Shown here piece by piece: positions 1-8,302 of a stretch of 64,000 nt of DNA. Source of the stretch: Enterobacteriaceae bacterium. GTDB taxonomy: Bacteria; Pseudomonadota; Gammaproteobacteria; Enterobacterales; Enterobacteriaceae. Under the pieces are notes generated by a model that ran no database searches, was not told where the DNA came from, and was given only the letters and a program-made list of their open reading frames with translations. The position numbers and the translations under genes are program-made. The stretch is from the NCBI GenBank assembly GCA_902363335.1, contig CABIZV010000003.1:62001-126000 (forward strand). Direction: 5' to 3'. Within the stretch, counting starts at the first letter, position 1; each line of letters starts with the position of its first letter.

Positions 1-930
1 ATGACCGATGCCGACGTCGATGGTTCGCACATCCGTACGCTGCTGCTGACCTTCTTCTACCGTCAGATGCCGGAAATCGTTGAGCGCGGCCACGTTTATA
101 TCGCTCAGCCACCGCTGTACAAAGTGAAGAAAGGCAAGCAGGAACAGTACATCAAAGACGATGAAGCGATGGACCAGTACCAGATCTCTATCGCTCTGGA
201 TGGCGCAACGCTGCACACCAACGCTCACGCACCGGCACTGGCGGGTGAAGCGCTGGAAAAACTGGTTTCTGAGTACAACGGTACGCAGAAAATGATTGGT
301 CGCATGGAACGTCGCTACCCTCGTTCGCTGCTCAAAGAACTGGTTTATCAGCCGACGCTGACCGAAGCCGATTTGGCTGATGAAGCGAAAGTGACGGCGT
401 GGGTTTCCCAGCTGGTTAACGTGCTTAATGAAAATGAAATGCACGGTAGCACCTGGAACAGCGTTATCCGCAAAGATGCCGAACTGAACCTGTTCGAACC
501 GGTTATCCGTGTACGTACTCACGGTGTTGACACCGATTATCCGCTGGATAACGAGTTTGTCACCGGCGGCGAATACCGTCGTATCTGCACGCTGGGTGAA
601 AAACTGCGTGGCCTGGTAGAAGAAGATGCGTTCATTGAACGTGGCGAGCGTCGTCAGCCGGTTGCTAGCTTCGAACAAGCGCTGGAGTGGCTGGTGAAAG
701 AGTCCCGTCGTGGCCTTTCCATTCAGCGTTATAAAGGTCTGGGCGAAATGAACCCGGATCAGCTGTGGGAAACCACCATGGATCCAGACAGCCGCCGTAT
801 GCTGCGTGTGACCGTAAAAGACGCGATTGCTGCTGACCAGCTGTTCACCACGCTGATGGGCGATGCCGTTGAACCGCGTCGTGCATTTATCGAAGAAAAC
901 GCCCTGAAAGCGGCGAACATCGATATCTAA
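1..930 (+). CDS. gyrB: DNA gyrase subunit B, C-terminal 309 residues (5' truncated by window edge)
   Basis: This is the 3' part of the gene for the ATPase subunit of type II topoisomerase GyrA2B2, which introduces negative supercoils. The fragment opens inside the TOPRIM domain at the metal-binding motif TDADVDGSH, where the acidic residues DxD coordinate Mg2+. It continues through the gammaproteobacterial insert and ends with the conserved GyrA-contact tail around QRYKGLGEMNP and the terminal NIDI. Sequence and end match the E. coli protein (804 aa), so about 495 N-terminal residues lie upstream. The reading frame is intact. A REP-like palindrome and a strong terminator follow, so yidB is probably transcribed separately. 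Confidence 0.98.
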   Translation: MTDADVDGSHIRTLLLTFFYRQMPEIVERGHVYIAQPPLYKVKKGKQEQYIKDDEAMDQYQISIALDGATLHTNAHAPALAGEALEKLVSEYNGTQKMIGRMERRYPRSLLKELVYQPTLTEADLADEAKVTAWVSQLVNVLNENEMHGSTWNSVIRKDAELNLFEPVIRVRTHGVDTDYPLDNEFVTGGEYRRICTLGEKLRGLVEEDAFIERGERRQPVASFEQALEWLVKESRRGLSIQRYKGLGEMNPDQLWETTMDPDSRRMLRVTVKDAIAADQLFTTLMGDAVEPRRAFIEENALKAANIDI

Positions 931-931
931 C

Positions 932-998
932 CTGTAGGTCGGATAAGGCGTTTACGCCGCCACCCGGCAGCCTGGTAGCGCCAGGCTTATCAGGACAA
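932..998. repeat. REP-type palindrome downstream of gyrB
   Basis: The stretch contains the enterobacterial REP signature GGATAAGGCG...CGCCNCCCGGC followed by an inverted half (AGGCTTATCAGG). REPs stabilise upstream mRNA and bind gyrase or IHF in some BIMEs (known of the class). Confidence 0.8.
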
Positions 999-1004
999 CA
1001 GATA

Positions 1005-1036
1005 AAAACGCCTGAATTTTTTCAGGCGTTTTTTTA
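1005..1036 (+). terminator. Rho-independent terminator of gyrB
   Basis: AACGCCTGAA and TTCAGGCGTT pair around a short T-rich loop and are followed by a run of T. It lies about 75 nt after the gyrB stop and ahead of yidB. Confidence 0.9.
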
Positions 1037-1099
1037 TGTCCGTCACCTGCGAACTATACTTCACTACGTCTACTGTTAATGCATGATAAGAGGTGGAGT

Positions 1100-1501
1100 A
1101 TGGGCTTTTTCGATGACGTAGTCGGTTCGTTACTACAAGGTGATTCCGGTAAGTATCAGGCCATCCTGACCTGGGTTAATGAGCAAGGTGGCGTTCAGGC
1201 TCTGCTAGAGAAGCTGAAAAATGGTGGCTTAGGCGATATCGTTTCATCATGGATCAGCAATCAACACAATAACCAGTCGGTTAGCGCCGATCAGATTCAA
1301 TCCGCGCTAGGCACTCCCGCAGTTGCCGATCTCGGCGCGAAGCTCGGCACCGATGCCAGTTCTGCCTCCACCCTGCTGGCCGATTATCTGCCAAAGATTA
1401 TTGATGCGCTGTCGCCGAAGGGTGAAGTTGACCCACAGGCGCATACCGACCTGCTGTCAGCCGGTATGAATCTGCTTAAAGGCGGCAAGCCGTTTGGTTA
1501 A
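1100..1501 (+). CDS. yidB: DUF937 family protein YidB
   Basis: The 133-residue protein of unknown function matches E. coli YidB (132 aa) across its length, beginning MGFFDDVVG. It belongs to DUF937, small cytosolic proteins with a Gly/Ser-rich N-terminal half (GGVQALLEKLKNGGLGD). No signal peptide, membrane segment or catalytic motif is visible. The ATG at 1100 is chosen over an ATG seven codons upstream because AGGTGGA sits just ahead of it and because the length then fits the family. It is monocistronic between two terminator hairpins. Position next to gyrB is conserved in E. coli and Salmonella. Confidence 0.93.
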   Translation: MGFFDDVVGSLLQGDSGKYQAILTWVNEQGGVQALLEKLKNGGLGDIVSSWISNQHNNQSVSADQIQSALGTPAVADLGAKLGTDASSASTLLADYLPKIIDALSPKGEVDPQAHTDLLSAGMNLLKGGKPFG

Positions 1502-1510
1502 TGGCAATGC

Positions 1511-1550
1511 AAAAGGGGAGCGCGCCATGTGCGATGCATCCCCCTTTTAA
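1511..1550 (+). terminator. Hairpin terminator after yidB
   Basis: AAAAGGGG pairs with CCCCTTTT across a 22-nt loop and sits immediately after the yidB stop; the 3' arm supplies the T run. Confidence 0.6.
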
Positions 1551-1622
1551 CCGACCTTACTAGCTGTTTTTTGAGCTAAATCGAGTTAGCATGAGGACAG
1601 GCTCATCTAACCTGGGGATCTC

Positions 1623-2435
1623 ATGGCTATTAAACTGATTGCAATCGACATGGACGGAACGTTGCTGTTGCCGGACCACACTATTTCTCCTGCGGTAAAA
1701 AACGCACTCGCCGCGGCGCGTGCAAAAGGAGTCAATGTGGTTTTGACCACCGGGCGCCCTTACGCTGGCGTGCATAATTACCTGAAAGAGTTGGGTATGG
1801 AGCAGCCGGGGGATTACTGCATCACCTACAACGGTGCGCTGGTGCAGAAAGCGGGCGATGGCAGCACGGTCGCGCAGACGGCGCTGAGCTATGATGACTA
1901 CCGCTTCCTCGAAGCGTTGTCCCGCAAAGTGGGCTCACACTTCCATGCGCTGGATCGCAATACGCTCTACACCGCTAACCGTGATATCAGCTACTACACG
2001 GTGCATGAGTCTTTCGTCGCGACCATTCCGCTGGTGTTCTGTGAAGCGGAAAACATGGATCCGAAGACCGAGTTCCTCAAGGTGATGATGATTGACGAGC
2101 CGGCCATTCTCGATAAAGCTATTGCCCGCATTCCTGCGGAAGTTAAAGAGAAATACACCGTGCTGAAAAGCTCGCCGTACTTCCTTGAGATCCTCGACAA
2201 GCGCGTCAACAAAGGAACCGGTGTGAAATCACTGGCTGATGTGCTGGGTATCAAACAAGATGAAATCATGGCGATTGGCGATCAGGAAAACGACATTGCG
2301 ATGATTGAATATGCTGGCGTCGGTGTCGCGATGGATAACGCCATTCCTGCGGTGAAAGAGGCGGCGAACTTCGTCACCAAATCGAACCTGGAAGATGGTG
2401 TGGCCTGGGCGATTGAGAAGTACGTGCTTTCCTGA
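1623..2435 (+). CDS. yidA: Cof-type HAD sugar phosphatase YidA
   Basis: A 270-residue cytosolic haloacid-dehalogenase phosphatase matching E. coli YidA, which hydrolyses sugar phosphates such as erythrose-4-P and mannose-1-P with Mg2+ (known). The nucleophile motif DMDGT is at residues 9-13. The second motif T[TG]R (TTGRPYAG) follows near residue 40, and the Mg2+ motif GDQENDIAMI near residue 217. The large C2B cap inserted between motifs II and III is typical of the Cof/IIB subfamily. It has its own promoter region after the yidB terminator and ends convergently with cbrA. Confidence 0.96.
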   Translation: MAIKLIAIDMDGTLLLPDHTISPAVKNALAAARAKGVNVVLTTGRPYAGVHNYLKELGMEQPGDYCITYNGALVQKAGDGSTVAQTALSYDDYRFLEALSRKVGSHFHALDRNTLYTANRDISYYTVHESFVATIPLVFCEAENMDPKTEFLKVMMIDEPAILDKAIARIPAEVKEKYTVLKSSPYFLEILDKRVNKGTGVKSLADVLGIKQDEIMAIGDQENDIAMIEYAGVGVAMDNAIPAVKEAANFVTKSNLEDGVAWAIEKYVLS

Positions 2436-2443
2436 TGATCCGG

Positions 2444-2465
2444 CTGCCCGGTAAAGGCCGGGCAG
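2444..2465. terminator. Bidirectional hairpin between yidA and cbrA
   Basis: CTGCCCGG and CCGGGCAG form a perfect 8-bp stem with a 6-nt loop midway between the two convergent stop codons. There is no strong T tract, so it may be a weak terminator or mRNA end stabiliser. Confidence 0.5.
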
Positions 2466-2482
2466 CATGGAAATCGCTACGG

Positions 2483-3550
2483 CTAACCCGCCTTCACGCT
2501 GGCAATGTGAGAAATGCCGCTTTTCATGATGGCATAGCGGCACAAAGGGGATGTGAGCAGGCGGCTTTTAAGGATTTTGCCATACAGCTTAATGCGTAAA
2601 CTCCGCGTTGCTAGCCAATAGTCCTTATTGGGATTTGCGCCCGGTTTAGCCAGTATTTCCGCCAGATATTCCGCGCTGTCCAGCGCATAGCTGATCCCTT
2701 CAAGCGAAGATGCGCTAATAAACCCTGCGGCCTCACCGATTAAAAACGCGTTATTCTTACCACAGACAAAGTCCTGCCAGCGAGAAGGGAACAGCACCTT
2801 ACACTTTTCGCTTTTTACTGTTTCACCAAACTGAAACCCCAGCCCGGCCATCTGTTCCTGGAGCGCAGTGAAACGTCTTGTGGAATCTTTCTGCGCGAAA
2901 GCGCCGCCAAAAATAAAATAACCGTCTTTGCTGATGCTCCATGCATAGCTGTCGGTCAGACGATTATCAAAAATGCAGGAATAAAACGGCGTTGGGTTAA
3001 TATCCCGGCTCCAGTGTTGGATAGCAATATACTGACGAATCTTGTGATCGGGATAAATCGTGCGGCGAACCAGAGAATCTGCGCCATCGGCACCGACGAT
3101 AAATTGTGCGCTGACTTCATGCTGTTGTGCATTAGACTCGAAGGCTAAATGCCAGCGATCGTCTTGATGGCGGATTTTTTTACACAGCGCATCGTGGTAC
3201 ACCGTAACGTGCTCAGGGATGAGTGTTTTCATCCACAAATCAAAGGCATGACGATTAATATTAAGATAATGACGCTGATAATTACGTGAGATACCCGACT
3301 GACAATCGACCGTACGAACGCTGAAGATTTGCGGGTCTGCCATCACGTGAGTGGGAATGGAAATGCCCGCCCGGATAAACGCGCGCTGAGCATCCGGTGC
3401 CAGTAAGCCGCCACAGGGTTTACTAAAGCCTTCTTCGCCGCTTTGGCGTTTTTTATCCAGCGCGATAACGCGCATTTTCCCTGCTAATTGACGCGCCAAC
3501 GCGGCCCCGGCCGGCCCTAACCCTATGATTGCCAAATCATAATATTCCAT
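2483..3550 (-). CDS. cbrA: FAD-dependent oxidoreductase CbrA (geranylgeranyl-reductase family)
   Basis: A 355-residue flavoprotein that matches E. coli CbrA (formerly YidS), a CreBC-regulated gene whose product has been linked to colicin tolerance (known). The N-terminal Rossmann motif GLGPAG is at residues 10-15. A second FAD-contact motif, VGADGAD, lies near residue 150, and the GEAAGFISASSLEGI motif near residue 265. This order is typical of the geranylgeranyl reductase/PHBH fold. The ATG at 3550 gives the E. coli-like N-terminus MEYYDLAIIG; an extension of eight codons is open but lacks support. I looked for a Cre tag upstream and did not find a clear one. Confidence 0.92.
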   Translation of the reverse strand: MEYYDLAIIGLGPAGAALARQLAGKMRVIALDKKRQSGEEGFSKPCGGLLAPDAQRAFIRAGISIPTHVMADPQIFSVRTVDCQSGISRNYQRHYLNINRHAFDLWMKTLIPEHVTVYHDALCKKIRHQDDRWHLAFESNAQQHEVSAQFIVGADGADSLVRRTIYPDHKIRQYIAIQHWSRDINPTPFYSCIFDNRLTDSYAWSISKDGYFIFGGAFAQKDSTRRFTALQEQMAGLGFQFGETVKSEKCKVLFPSRWQDFVCGKNNAFLIGEAAGFISASSLEGISYALDSAEYLAEILAKPGANPNKDYWLATRSLRIKLYGKILKSRLLTSPLCRYAIMKSGISHIASVKAG

Positions 3551-3675
3551 TATTAATAAAACCCCTAAAATCATCCATGTGAATACACCTAAAGTCTTGT
3601 AAAATAAGCCCTTAGGTATGATAAAAGTATGCAGTATTTATTGTTTATTCGCTACTCACACGCTGAGATCCCGCC

Positions 3676-4902
3676 ATGAAACAAGTCACCTTTTTGCCCC
3701 GCCACCATCAACTGACCAACACCCAAACCTGGACTCCAGATTCCCGGTGGCTGGTCTTCGATGTTCGCCCATCGGGCGCCTCATTTACCGGTGAGACGAT
3801 AGAGCGCGTTAACGTTCAAAGCGGCGAGGTTGAGGTGATTTATCAGGCGCCAAAAGGCGCGCACGTGGGCGTGGTGACGGTGCATCCTTTTGCTGACCAG
3901 TATGTGTTTATTCATGGCCCGGAAAATCCGGATGCGCACTGGCAGTACGATTTTCATCATCGACGCGGTGTGGTCGCCTCACAGGGCGAAACTCACAATC
4001 TGGATGCCATGGACATTACCGCGCCTTATACCCCCGGCGCGCTGCGCGGCGGCAGCCATGTCCACGTCTACAGTCCCTGTGGCCAGTATGTGAGCTTTAC
4101 CTATAACGACCACGTGATGCATGAATACGACCCGGCGCGGGATCAGCGCAATGTCGGCGTTGCCGCCCCTTACGGCCCGGTTGTACCGCGTGGGCAGCAT
4201 CCTCGTGAATATGCTGGCAGCCACTGGTGCGTGCTGGTCAGCCAGACCACTCCCGTGCCGAAGCCCGGCAGTGATGAAATTAATCGCGCATATGAAGAGG
4301 GCTGGGTAGGCTCGCAGGCGCTGGCGTTTATCGGCGATACCGTGTCTCTTACATGTGAAAAGGTGCCAGAGCTGTTTTTAGTCGAACTGCCGCGTAATGA
4401 ACAGGGGTGGAAACAGGCGGGTGATGCGCCGCTGGAGGGGACAGAAACGACCCTGCCCGCGCCTCCCTTGGGCGTGCGCCAGCGGCGTTTAACCTTCACT
4501 CATCATCGAACATACCCAGGGCTTGTCAACGTGCCGCGCCACTGGGTGCGCTGCAATCCGCAGGGGACGCAAATCGCCATACTGATGCGAGATGACCACG
4601 GTATTGTCCAGCTGTGGTTAGTGTCGCCGCAGGGCGGTGAGCCGCAGCAGTTGACGCACAATGCCTCGGATATTCAGTCGGCGTTCAACTGGCATCCGTC
4701 AGGCAACTGGCTGGGCTTTGTGCTGGAGGAGCGTATTGCGATTTGTGCGGCAGACAGCGGGGCGGTGACGTTTTTAACGAACGATCATGCTAATCCGCCG
4801 TCGGCAGATGCAGTGGTTTTCTCACCCGATGGCCAGACGATTGCCTGGATGGAGGAGACAGCTGGCTTTCGCCAGCTGTGGACAACACCCACCGGCTGCT
4901 AA
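3676..4902 (+). CDS. yidR: DUF3748 beta-propeller-like protein YidR
   Basis: A 408-residue protein matching E. coli YidR, of unknown function and assigned to DUF3748. The sequence has repeated W-x-P-D/S-G-x-W blades (TWTPDSRWLVF, WHPSGNWLGFV, FSPDGQTIAWM), like TolB/WD40-type beta-propellers. No signal peptide is seen, so it is probably cytosolic. It is transcribed divergently from cbrA and converges on yidQ; the two stop codons are separated by a single base, so the transcripts must overlap at their 3' ends. Confidence 0.9.
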   Translation: MKQVTFLPRHHQLTNTQTWTPDSRWLVFDVRPSGASFTGETIERVNVQSGEVEVIYQAPKGAHVGVVTVHPFADQYVFIHGPENPDAHWQYDFHHRRGVVASQGETHNLDAMDITAPYTPGALRGGSHVHVYSPCGQYVSFTYNDHVMHEYDPARDQRNVGVAAPYGPVVPRGQHPREYAGSHWCVLVSQTTPVPKPGSDEINRAYEEGWVGSQALAFIGDTVSLTCEKVPELFLVELPRNEQGWKQAGDAPLEGTETTLPAPPLGVRQRRLTFTHHRTYPGLVNVPRHWVRCNPQGTQIAILMRDDHGIVQLWLVSPQGGEPQQLTHNASDIQSAFNWHPSGNWLGFVLEERIAICAADSGAVTFLTNDHANPPSADAVVFSPDGQTIAWMEETAGFRQLWTTPTGC

Positions 4903-4903
4903 T

Positions 4904-5233
4904 TTATGGGGCAGGCATTGCCGCAGGCGGTATCACCGCGTTGGTGGCCAGCGTTTCCTGCTCGCTCTTGTCGACGCGGGAACGCACAGAGCTATCTTTG
5001 CGGAATAAATCCCATGGCAATAGCACCGTATCCATAACGGCGGTAAACGGCATATCGAGGGCGATCAGTGATTTGGTCGCCCAGCCATTCTCATTGTCAC
5101 CCAGCATTTCCGTGCTGGCGCGCGTTCCGGGATAAGTCCCTTCCTTGCCGCCGGTATGCGACATCACGCTGGAACATCCTCCCGATAAGAAGATCCCCCC
5201 AACCAACGCCGTTTTAATCAAAATATTTTTCAT
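4904..5233 (-). CDS. yidQ: DUF1375 lipoprotein YidQ
   Basis: A 109-residue predicted lipoprotein matching E. coli YidQ. The N-terminus is a short signal peptide (MKNILIKTALVGGIFL) ending at the lipobox-like SGGC-SS. The lipobox is slightly non-canonical because Ser rather than Leu falls at -3. The mature part keeps the conserved stretches HTGGKEGTYPGTR and PFTAVMDTVLLPWD of DUF1375 (YceK/YidQ family). The ATG at 5233 is preferred over a 36-codon upstream extension because it places the signal peptide at the N-terminus. The stop lies one base from the convergent yidR stop. Confidence 0.9.
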   Translation of the reverse strand: MKNILIKTALVGGIFLSGGCSSVMSHTGGKEGTYPGTRASTEMLGDNENGWATKSLIALDMPFTAVMDTVLLPWDLFRKDSSVRSRVDKSEQETLATNAVIPPAAMPAP

Positions 5234-5411
5234 TGTGAGCTCTTCATTGTTATGAGCATAAAAAAGCTCGTCCCCCGGGTTATAGCGACCCGTTGCCAAA
5301 ATAGAAAGTCCTGGCTTGCCGCTCTGTGGCGGCTGTCGCACTTTGGCCTTTTGTGCTCTGACCCAGTGTAAGCCTTATCTGGGAAAGTGCAAAAAAAGTC
5401 AGACAAAGGGA

Positions 5412-5438
5412 CTTGAAAAAGGTTCTTCCCCCCTCATT
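5412..5438 (+). promoter_or_regulatory. Sigma-32 heat-shock promoter of ibpAB
   Basis: CTTGAAA at 5412-5418 is followed after about 12 nt by a C-run plus TCATTT, matching the sigma-32 consensus CTTGAAA-N12-15-CCCCATNT. It lies about 110 nt ahead of ibpA, the position known in E. coli. Confidence 0.85.
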
Positions 5439-5440
5439 TT

Positions 5441-5548
5441 ATAGGTGTAGCCGAAGAGAACACGCCTGCGGGGTGTTCGGGCCAAACGACCTGTCCATGA
5501 TGGAAGGTTTTAAATTTCTCGCTGATTTTCAGGAGCTTTTGGATTATG
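5441..5548 (+). ncRNA. ROSE-type RNA thermometer in the ibpA 5' leader
   Basis: The roughly 100-nt leader ends in a short hairpin that hides the Shine-Dalgarno: CTCGCTG (5518-5524) pairs with CAGGAG (5530-5535) around a 5-nt AT-rich loop. One unpaired G lies opposite the SD, which is the conserved bulged-G feature of ROSE elements. Upstream GC-rich stems (for example around 5463-5480) fit the multi-hairpin layout. ROSE control of ibpA translation is known in E. coli and Salmonella. The end of the element overlaps the start codon. Confidence 0.8.
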
Positions 5549-5959
5549 CGTAACTTTGACTTATCCCCGTTATACCGTTCAGCCATTGGTTTTGACCGTC
5601 TGTTCAACCTGTTAGAAAACAATCAAACACAAAGCAACGGTGGCTACCCTCCGTACAATGTTGAGCTGGTCAATGAAAACCACTATCGCATCGCGATAGC
5701 GGTGGCGGGTTTTGCTGAAAGCGAGCTGGAAATTACCGCACAGGACAACGTGCTGGTGGTTAAAGGTGCTCATGAAGCCGATCAGAAAGAACGCACCTAT
5801 CTCTATCAAGGTATTGCCGAGCGCAACTTTGAACGCAAATTCCAGTTAGCCGAAAACATCCACGTGCGTGGCGCTAACCTGGTGAACGGCTTGCTGTATA
5901 TCGAACTGGAGCGCGTCATTCCAGAAGCGAACAAACCGCGCCGTATCGAAATTAACTAA
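5546..5959 (+). CDS. ibpA: Small heat shock protein IbpA
   Basis: A 137-residue alpha-crystallin-type holdase that co-assembles with IbpB on aggregating proteins and hands clients to DnaK/ClpB (known). It matches E. coli IbpA from MRNFDLSPLYRSAIGFDRLFN to the C-terminus. The alpha-crystallin domain spans about residues 35-125, and the C-terminal I-x-I-type anchor appears as RRIEIN. It is the first gene of ibpAB, controlled by a sigma-32 promoter and an RNA thermometer. Confidence 0.98.
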   Translation: MRNFDLSPLYRSAIGFDRLFNLLENNQTQSNGGYPPYNVELVNENHYRIAIAVAGFAESELEITAQDNVLVVKGAHEADQKERTYLYQGIAERNFERKFQLAENIHVRGANLVNGLLYIELERVIPEANKPRRIEIN

Positions 5960-5999
5960 TTCTGCCGGGCCGCCTGCGCGGCCTGTATTACCCCCATAG

Positions 6000-6055
6000 G
6001 CTTGCTGTCAGGGAGCTGAAAGGGAATCACTCGCTTCTTAGAAGGAGAAATATTA
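6000..6055 (+). promoter_or_regulatory. SD-sequestering hairpin in the ibpA-ibpB spacer
   Basis: GCTTC...GAAGG around a TTA loop (about 6033-6046) pairs part of the AAGGAG ribosome site 5-10 nt before ibpB. A thermometer in this spacer is known in E. coli; here the short stem is visible but its stability is not computed. Confidence 0.5.
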
Positions 6056-6483
6056 TGCGTAACTACGATTTATCCCCACTGCTGCGTCAATGGATCGGTT
6101 TTGACAAACTGGCGAATGCGCTGCAAAGCACCACTGAAGGCCAGACCTTCCCGCCATACAACATCGAAAAAAGCGACGATAACCACTATCGCATTACCTT
6201 AGCGGTAGCCGGGTTCCGTCAGGAAGATCTGGACATTCAGCTTGAAGGCACGCGTCTGACCGTCAAAGGTACGCCGCAGCCGCAGGAAAAAGAGACTCAA
6301 TGGCTGCACCAGGGGTTAGTCACCCAGGCCTTTAGCCTGAGCTTCACCCTGGCAGAAAATATGGAAGTCTCCGGCGCCACCTATAACAACGGCCTGCTGC
6401 ACATTGATTTAACTCGCCATGTGCCAGAAGCCCTCGCGCCGCAGCGTATCGCTATTAGCGAACGCCCTGCGTTAAATAGCTAA
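6055..6483 (+). CDS. ibpB: Small heat shock protein IbpB
   Basis: A 142-residue paralogue of IbpA, starting MRNYDLSPLLRQWIGFDKLAN. The central alpha-crystallin domain is about residues 32-120, and the C-terminal tail carries the IAI motif (QRIAISERP) that docks onto neighbouring dimers. IbpB forms mixed oligomers with IbpA and speeds client release to the DnaK-ClpB system (known). It follows ibpA by 95 nt in the same operon and has a strong AGAAGGAG ribosome site. A good terminator follows. Confidence 0.98.
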   Translation: MRNYDLSPLLRQWIGFDKLANALQSTTEGQTFPPYNIEKSDDNHYRITLAVAGFRQEDLDIQLEGTRLTVKGTPQPQEKETQWLHQGLVTQAFSLSFTLAENMEVSGATYNNGLLHIDLTRHVPEALAPQRIAISERPALNS

Positions 6484-6499
6484 GTTAATTTGCTCCCTT

Positions 6500-6526
6500 A
6501 AGCCCCGAACGTCGGGGCTTTTTTTT
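6500..6526 (+). terminator. Rho-independent terminator of ibpAB
   Basis: AAGCCCCGA and the complementary TCGGGGCTT flank a 3-nt loop, followed by eight T. It lies 17 nt after the ibpB stop. Confidence 0.92.
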
Positions 6527-6640
6527 GCATTATTTTGCCGCCGCGTTGTCGGCCATTATTGTGCTTCGTATTACATACAATCACCCATCCCTTCGTCCAT
6601 AATCCCTGATATCAGTAATGTTATTCACAAGGAATATACG

Positions 6641-8302
6641 ATGAGTGATATAGCATTGACGGTCAGCGTGCTCGCGCTGGTGGCGGTCGTGGGACTGTGG
6701 ATTGGCAACATCAAAATTCGCGGTATCGGCTTTGGTATTGGTGGCGTGCTGTTCGGCGGCATTATTGTTGGGCACTTTGTCGATCAGGCAGGCATTACCC
6801 TGAGCAGCCCGATGCTGCACTTTATTCAGGAATTCGGCCTGATACTGTTCGTCTACACCATCGGTATCCAGGTGGGGCCGGGATTCTTTGCCTCGCTGCG
6901 CGTTTCCGGCCTGCGGCTAAACCTGTTTGCCATTCTGATTGTTATCCTCGGTGGCCTTGTCACCACGCTGCTGCATAAAATCTTTGCCATCCCGCTGCCG
7001 GTCGTGCTGGGAATCTTCTCCGGCGCGGTAACCAACACGCCAGCGCTGGGAGCGGGGCAGCAAATTCTGCGCGACCTCGGCGAACCGTTTAGCGTGGTGG
7101 ATCAAATGGGCATGAGCTACGCGATGGCCTATCCGTTTGGTATCTGCGGTATTTTGCTCACCATGTGGCTAATACGGCTGTTCTTTCGGGTCAACGTGGA
7201 AAAAGAAGCTCAGCAGTTTGATGAGCAGGCGGGCTCTGGCCACTCGCACCTTAAAACCATCAATATCCGCGTTGAAAACCCCAACCTGAACCGCATGGCG
7301 ATTCAGGATGTGCCGGTGATTAACAGCGATAAAATTATCTGCTCGCGCTTGAAGCGCGGTGAAACCCTGATGGTGCCATCGCCCACCACGATTATTGAAA
7401 CCGGCGACCTGCTGCACCTTGTCGGGGAAGCGGCCGATCTGCACAACGCCCAGCTGGTTATCGGTAAAGAGGTGGAAACTTCGCTGTCGACGCGCGGCAC
7501 CGATATGAAAGTCGAAAGGGTGGTGGTCACCAACGAAAAGGTGTTGGGCAAGAAAATCCGCGATCTGCACTATAAACAGCGCTATGACGTGGTGATCTCG
7601 CGCTTAAACCGCGCCGGGGTAGAGCTGGTGGCCAGCAGCAATGCCAGCCTCCAGTTTGGCGATATCTTAAACTTAGTCGGCCGTCCGGCGGCGATTGATG
7701 CCGTGGCCTCCGATCTCGGTAACGCCCAGCAAAAGCTACAGCAGGTGCAAATGCTGCCGGTATTCATCGGTATTGGTCTGGGCGTTCTGCTAGGTTCCGT
7801 ACCGCTGTTTATTCCCGGTTTCCCGGTGGCGTTAAAGCTGGGGCTGGCCGGGGGGCCGCTGATTATGGCGCTGATCCTGGGGCGAATTGGCAGCATCGGC
7901 AAGCTCTACTGGTTTATGCCGCCGAGCGCTAACCTGGCGCTGCGCGAGTTGGGGATTGTGTTGTTCCTGGCGGTCGTGGGACTTAAATCCGGCGGGGATT
8001 TTGTCGAAACATTACTGCACGGTGAAGGCTTAAGCTGGATTGGCTACGGCATCTTTATTACCGGTATCCCACTGCTAACCGTCGGCATTCTGGCGCGCAT
8101 TTTCGTGAAGATGAACTATCTGACTCTCTGCGGCATGCTGGCAGGTTCAATGACCGACCCTCCAGCTTTGGCCTTTGCCAACAACCTGCACGCCACCAGC
8201 GGTGCGGCAGCGCTCTCTTATGCCACGGTCTACCCGCTGGTGATGTTCCTGCGCATCATTACCCCACAACTTCTGGCGGTGCTGTTCTGGGGGATGGGTT
8301 AA
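6641..8302 (+). CDS. yidE: Putative transporter YidE (AspT/YidE/YbjL family)
   Basis: A 553-residue inner-membrane protein, the same length as E. coli YidE. It has two copies of the AspT antiporter duplication domain, about residues 1-170 and 375-553, each with five or so hydrophobic helices. Two TrkA-C (RCK_C) domains lie between them, about residues 200-370 (PVINSDKIICSRLKRGETL and DVVISRLNRAGVELVASSN). The family contains the AspT aspartate:alanine exchanger, but the YidE substrate is unknown. Its 3' end overlaps that of the convergent yidP by 44 nt. Confidence 0.93.
   Translation: MSDIALTVSVLALVAVVGLWIGNIKIRGIGFGIGGVLFGGIIVGHFVDQAGITLSSPMLHFIQEFGLILFVYTIGIQVGPGFFASLRVSGLRLNLFAILIVILGGLVTTLLHKIFAIPLPVVLGIFSGAVTNTPALGAGQQILRDLGEPFSVVDQMGMSYAMAYPFGICGILLTMWLIRLFFRVNVEKEAQQFDEQAGSGHSHLKTINIRVENPNLNRMAIQDVPVINSDKIICSRLKRGETLMVPSPTTIIETGDLLHLVGEAADLHNAQLVIGKEVETSLSTRGTDMKVERVVVTNEKVLGKKIRDLHYKQRYDVVISRLNRAGVELVASSNASLQFGDILNLVGRPAAIDAVASDLGNAQQKLQQVQMLPVFIGIGLGVLLGSVPLFIPGFPVALKLGLAGGPLIMALILGRIGSIGKLYWFMPPSANLALRELGIVLFLAVVGLKSGGDFVETLLHGEGLSWIGYGIFITGIPLLTVGILARIFVKMNYLTLCGMLAGSMTDPPALAFANNLHATSGAAALSYATVYPLVMFLRIITPQLLAVLFWGMG

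Noticed and set aside
3551..3675. CreB box (TTCAC-N6-TTCAC) upstream of cbrA
   Set aside because: A single GTGAA occurs near 3580, but no second half at the required spacing.
4878..5135. 85-codon plus-strand frame across the yidR-yidQ junction
   Set aside because: It is antisense to the yidQ lipoprotein gene, which has clear family support.
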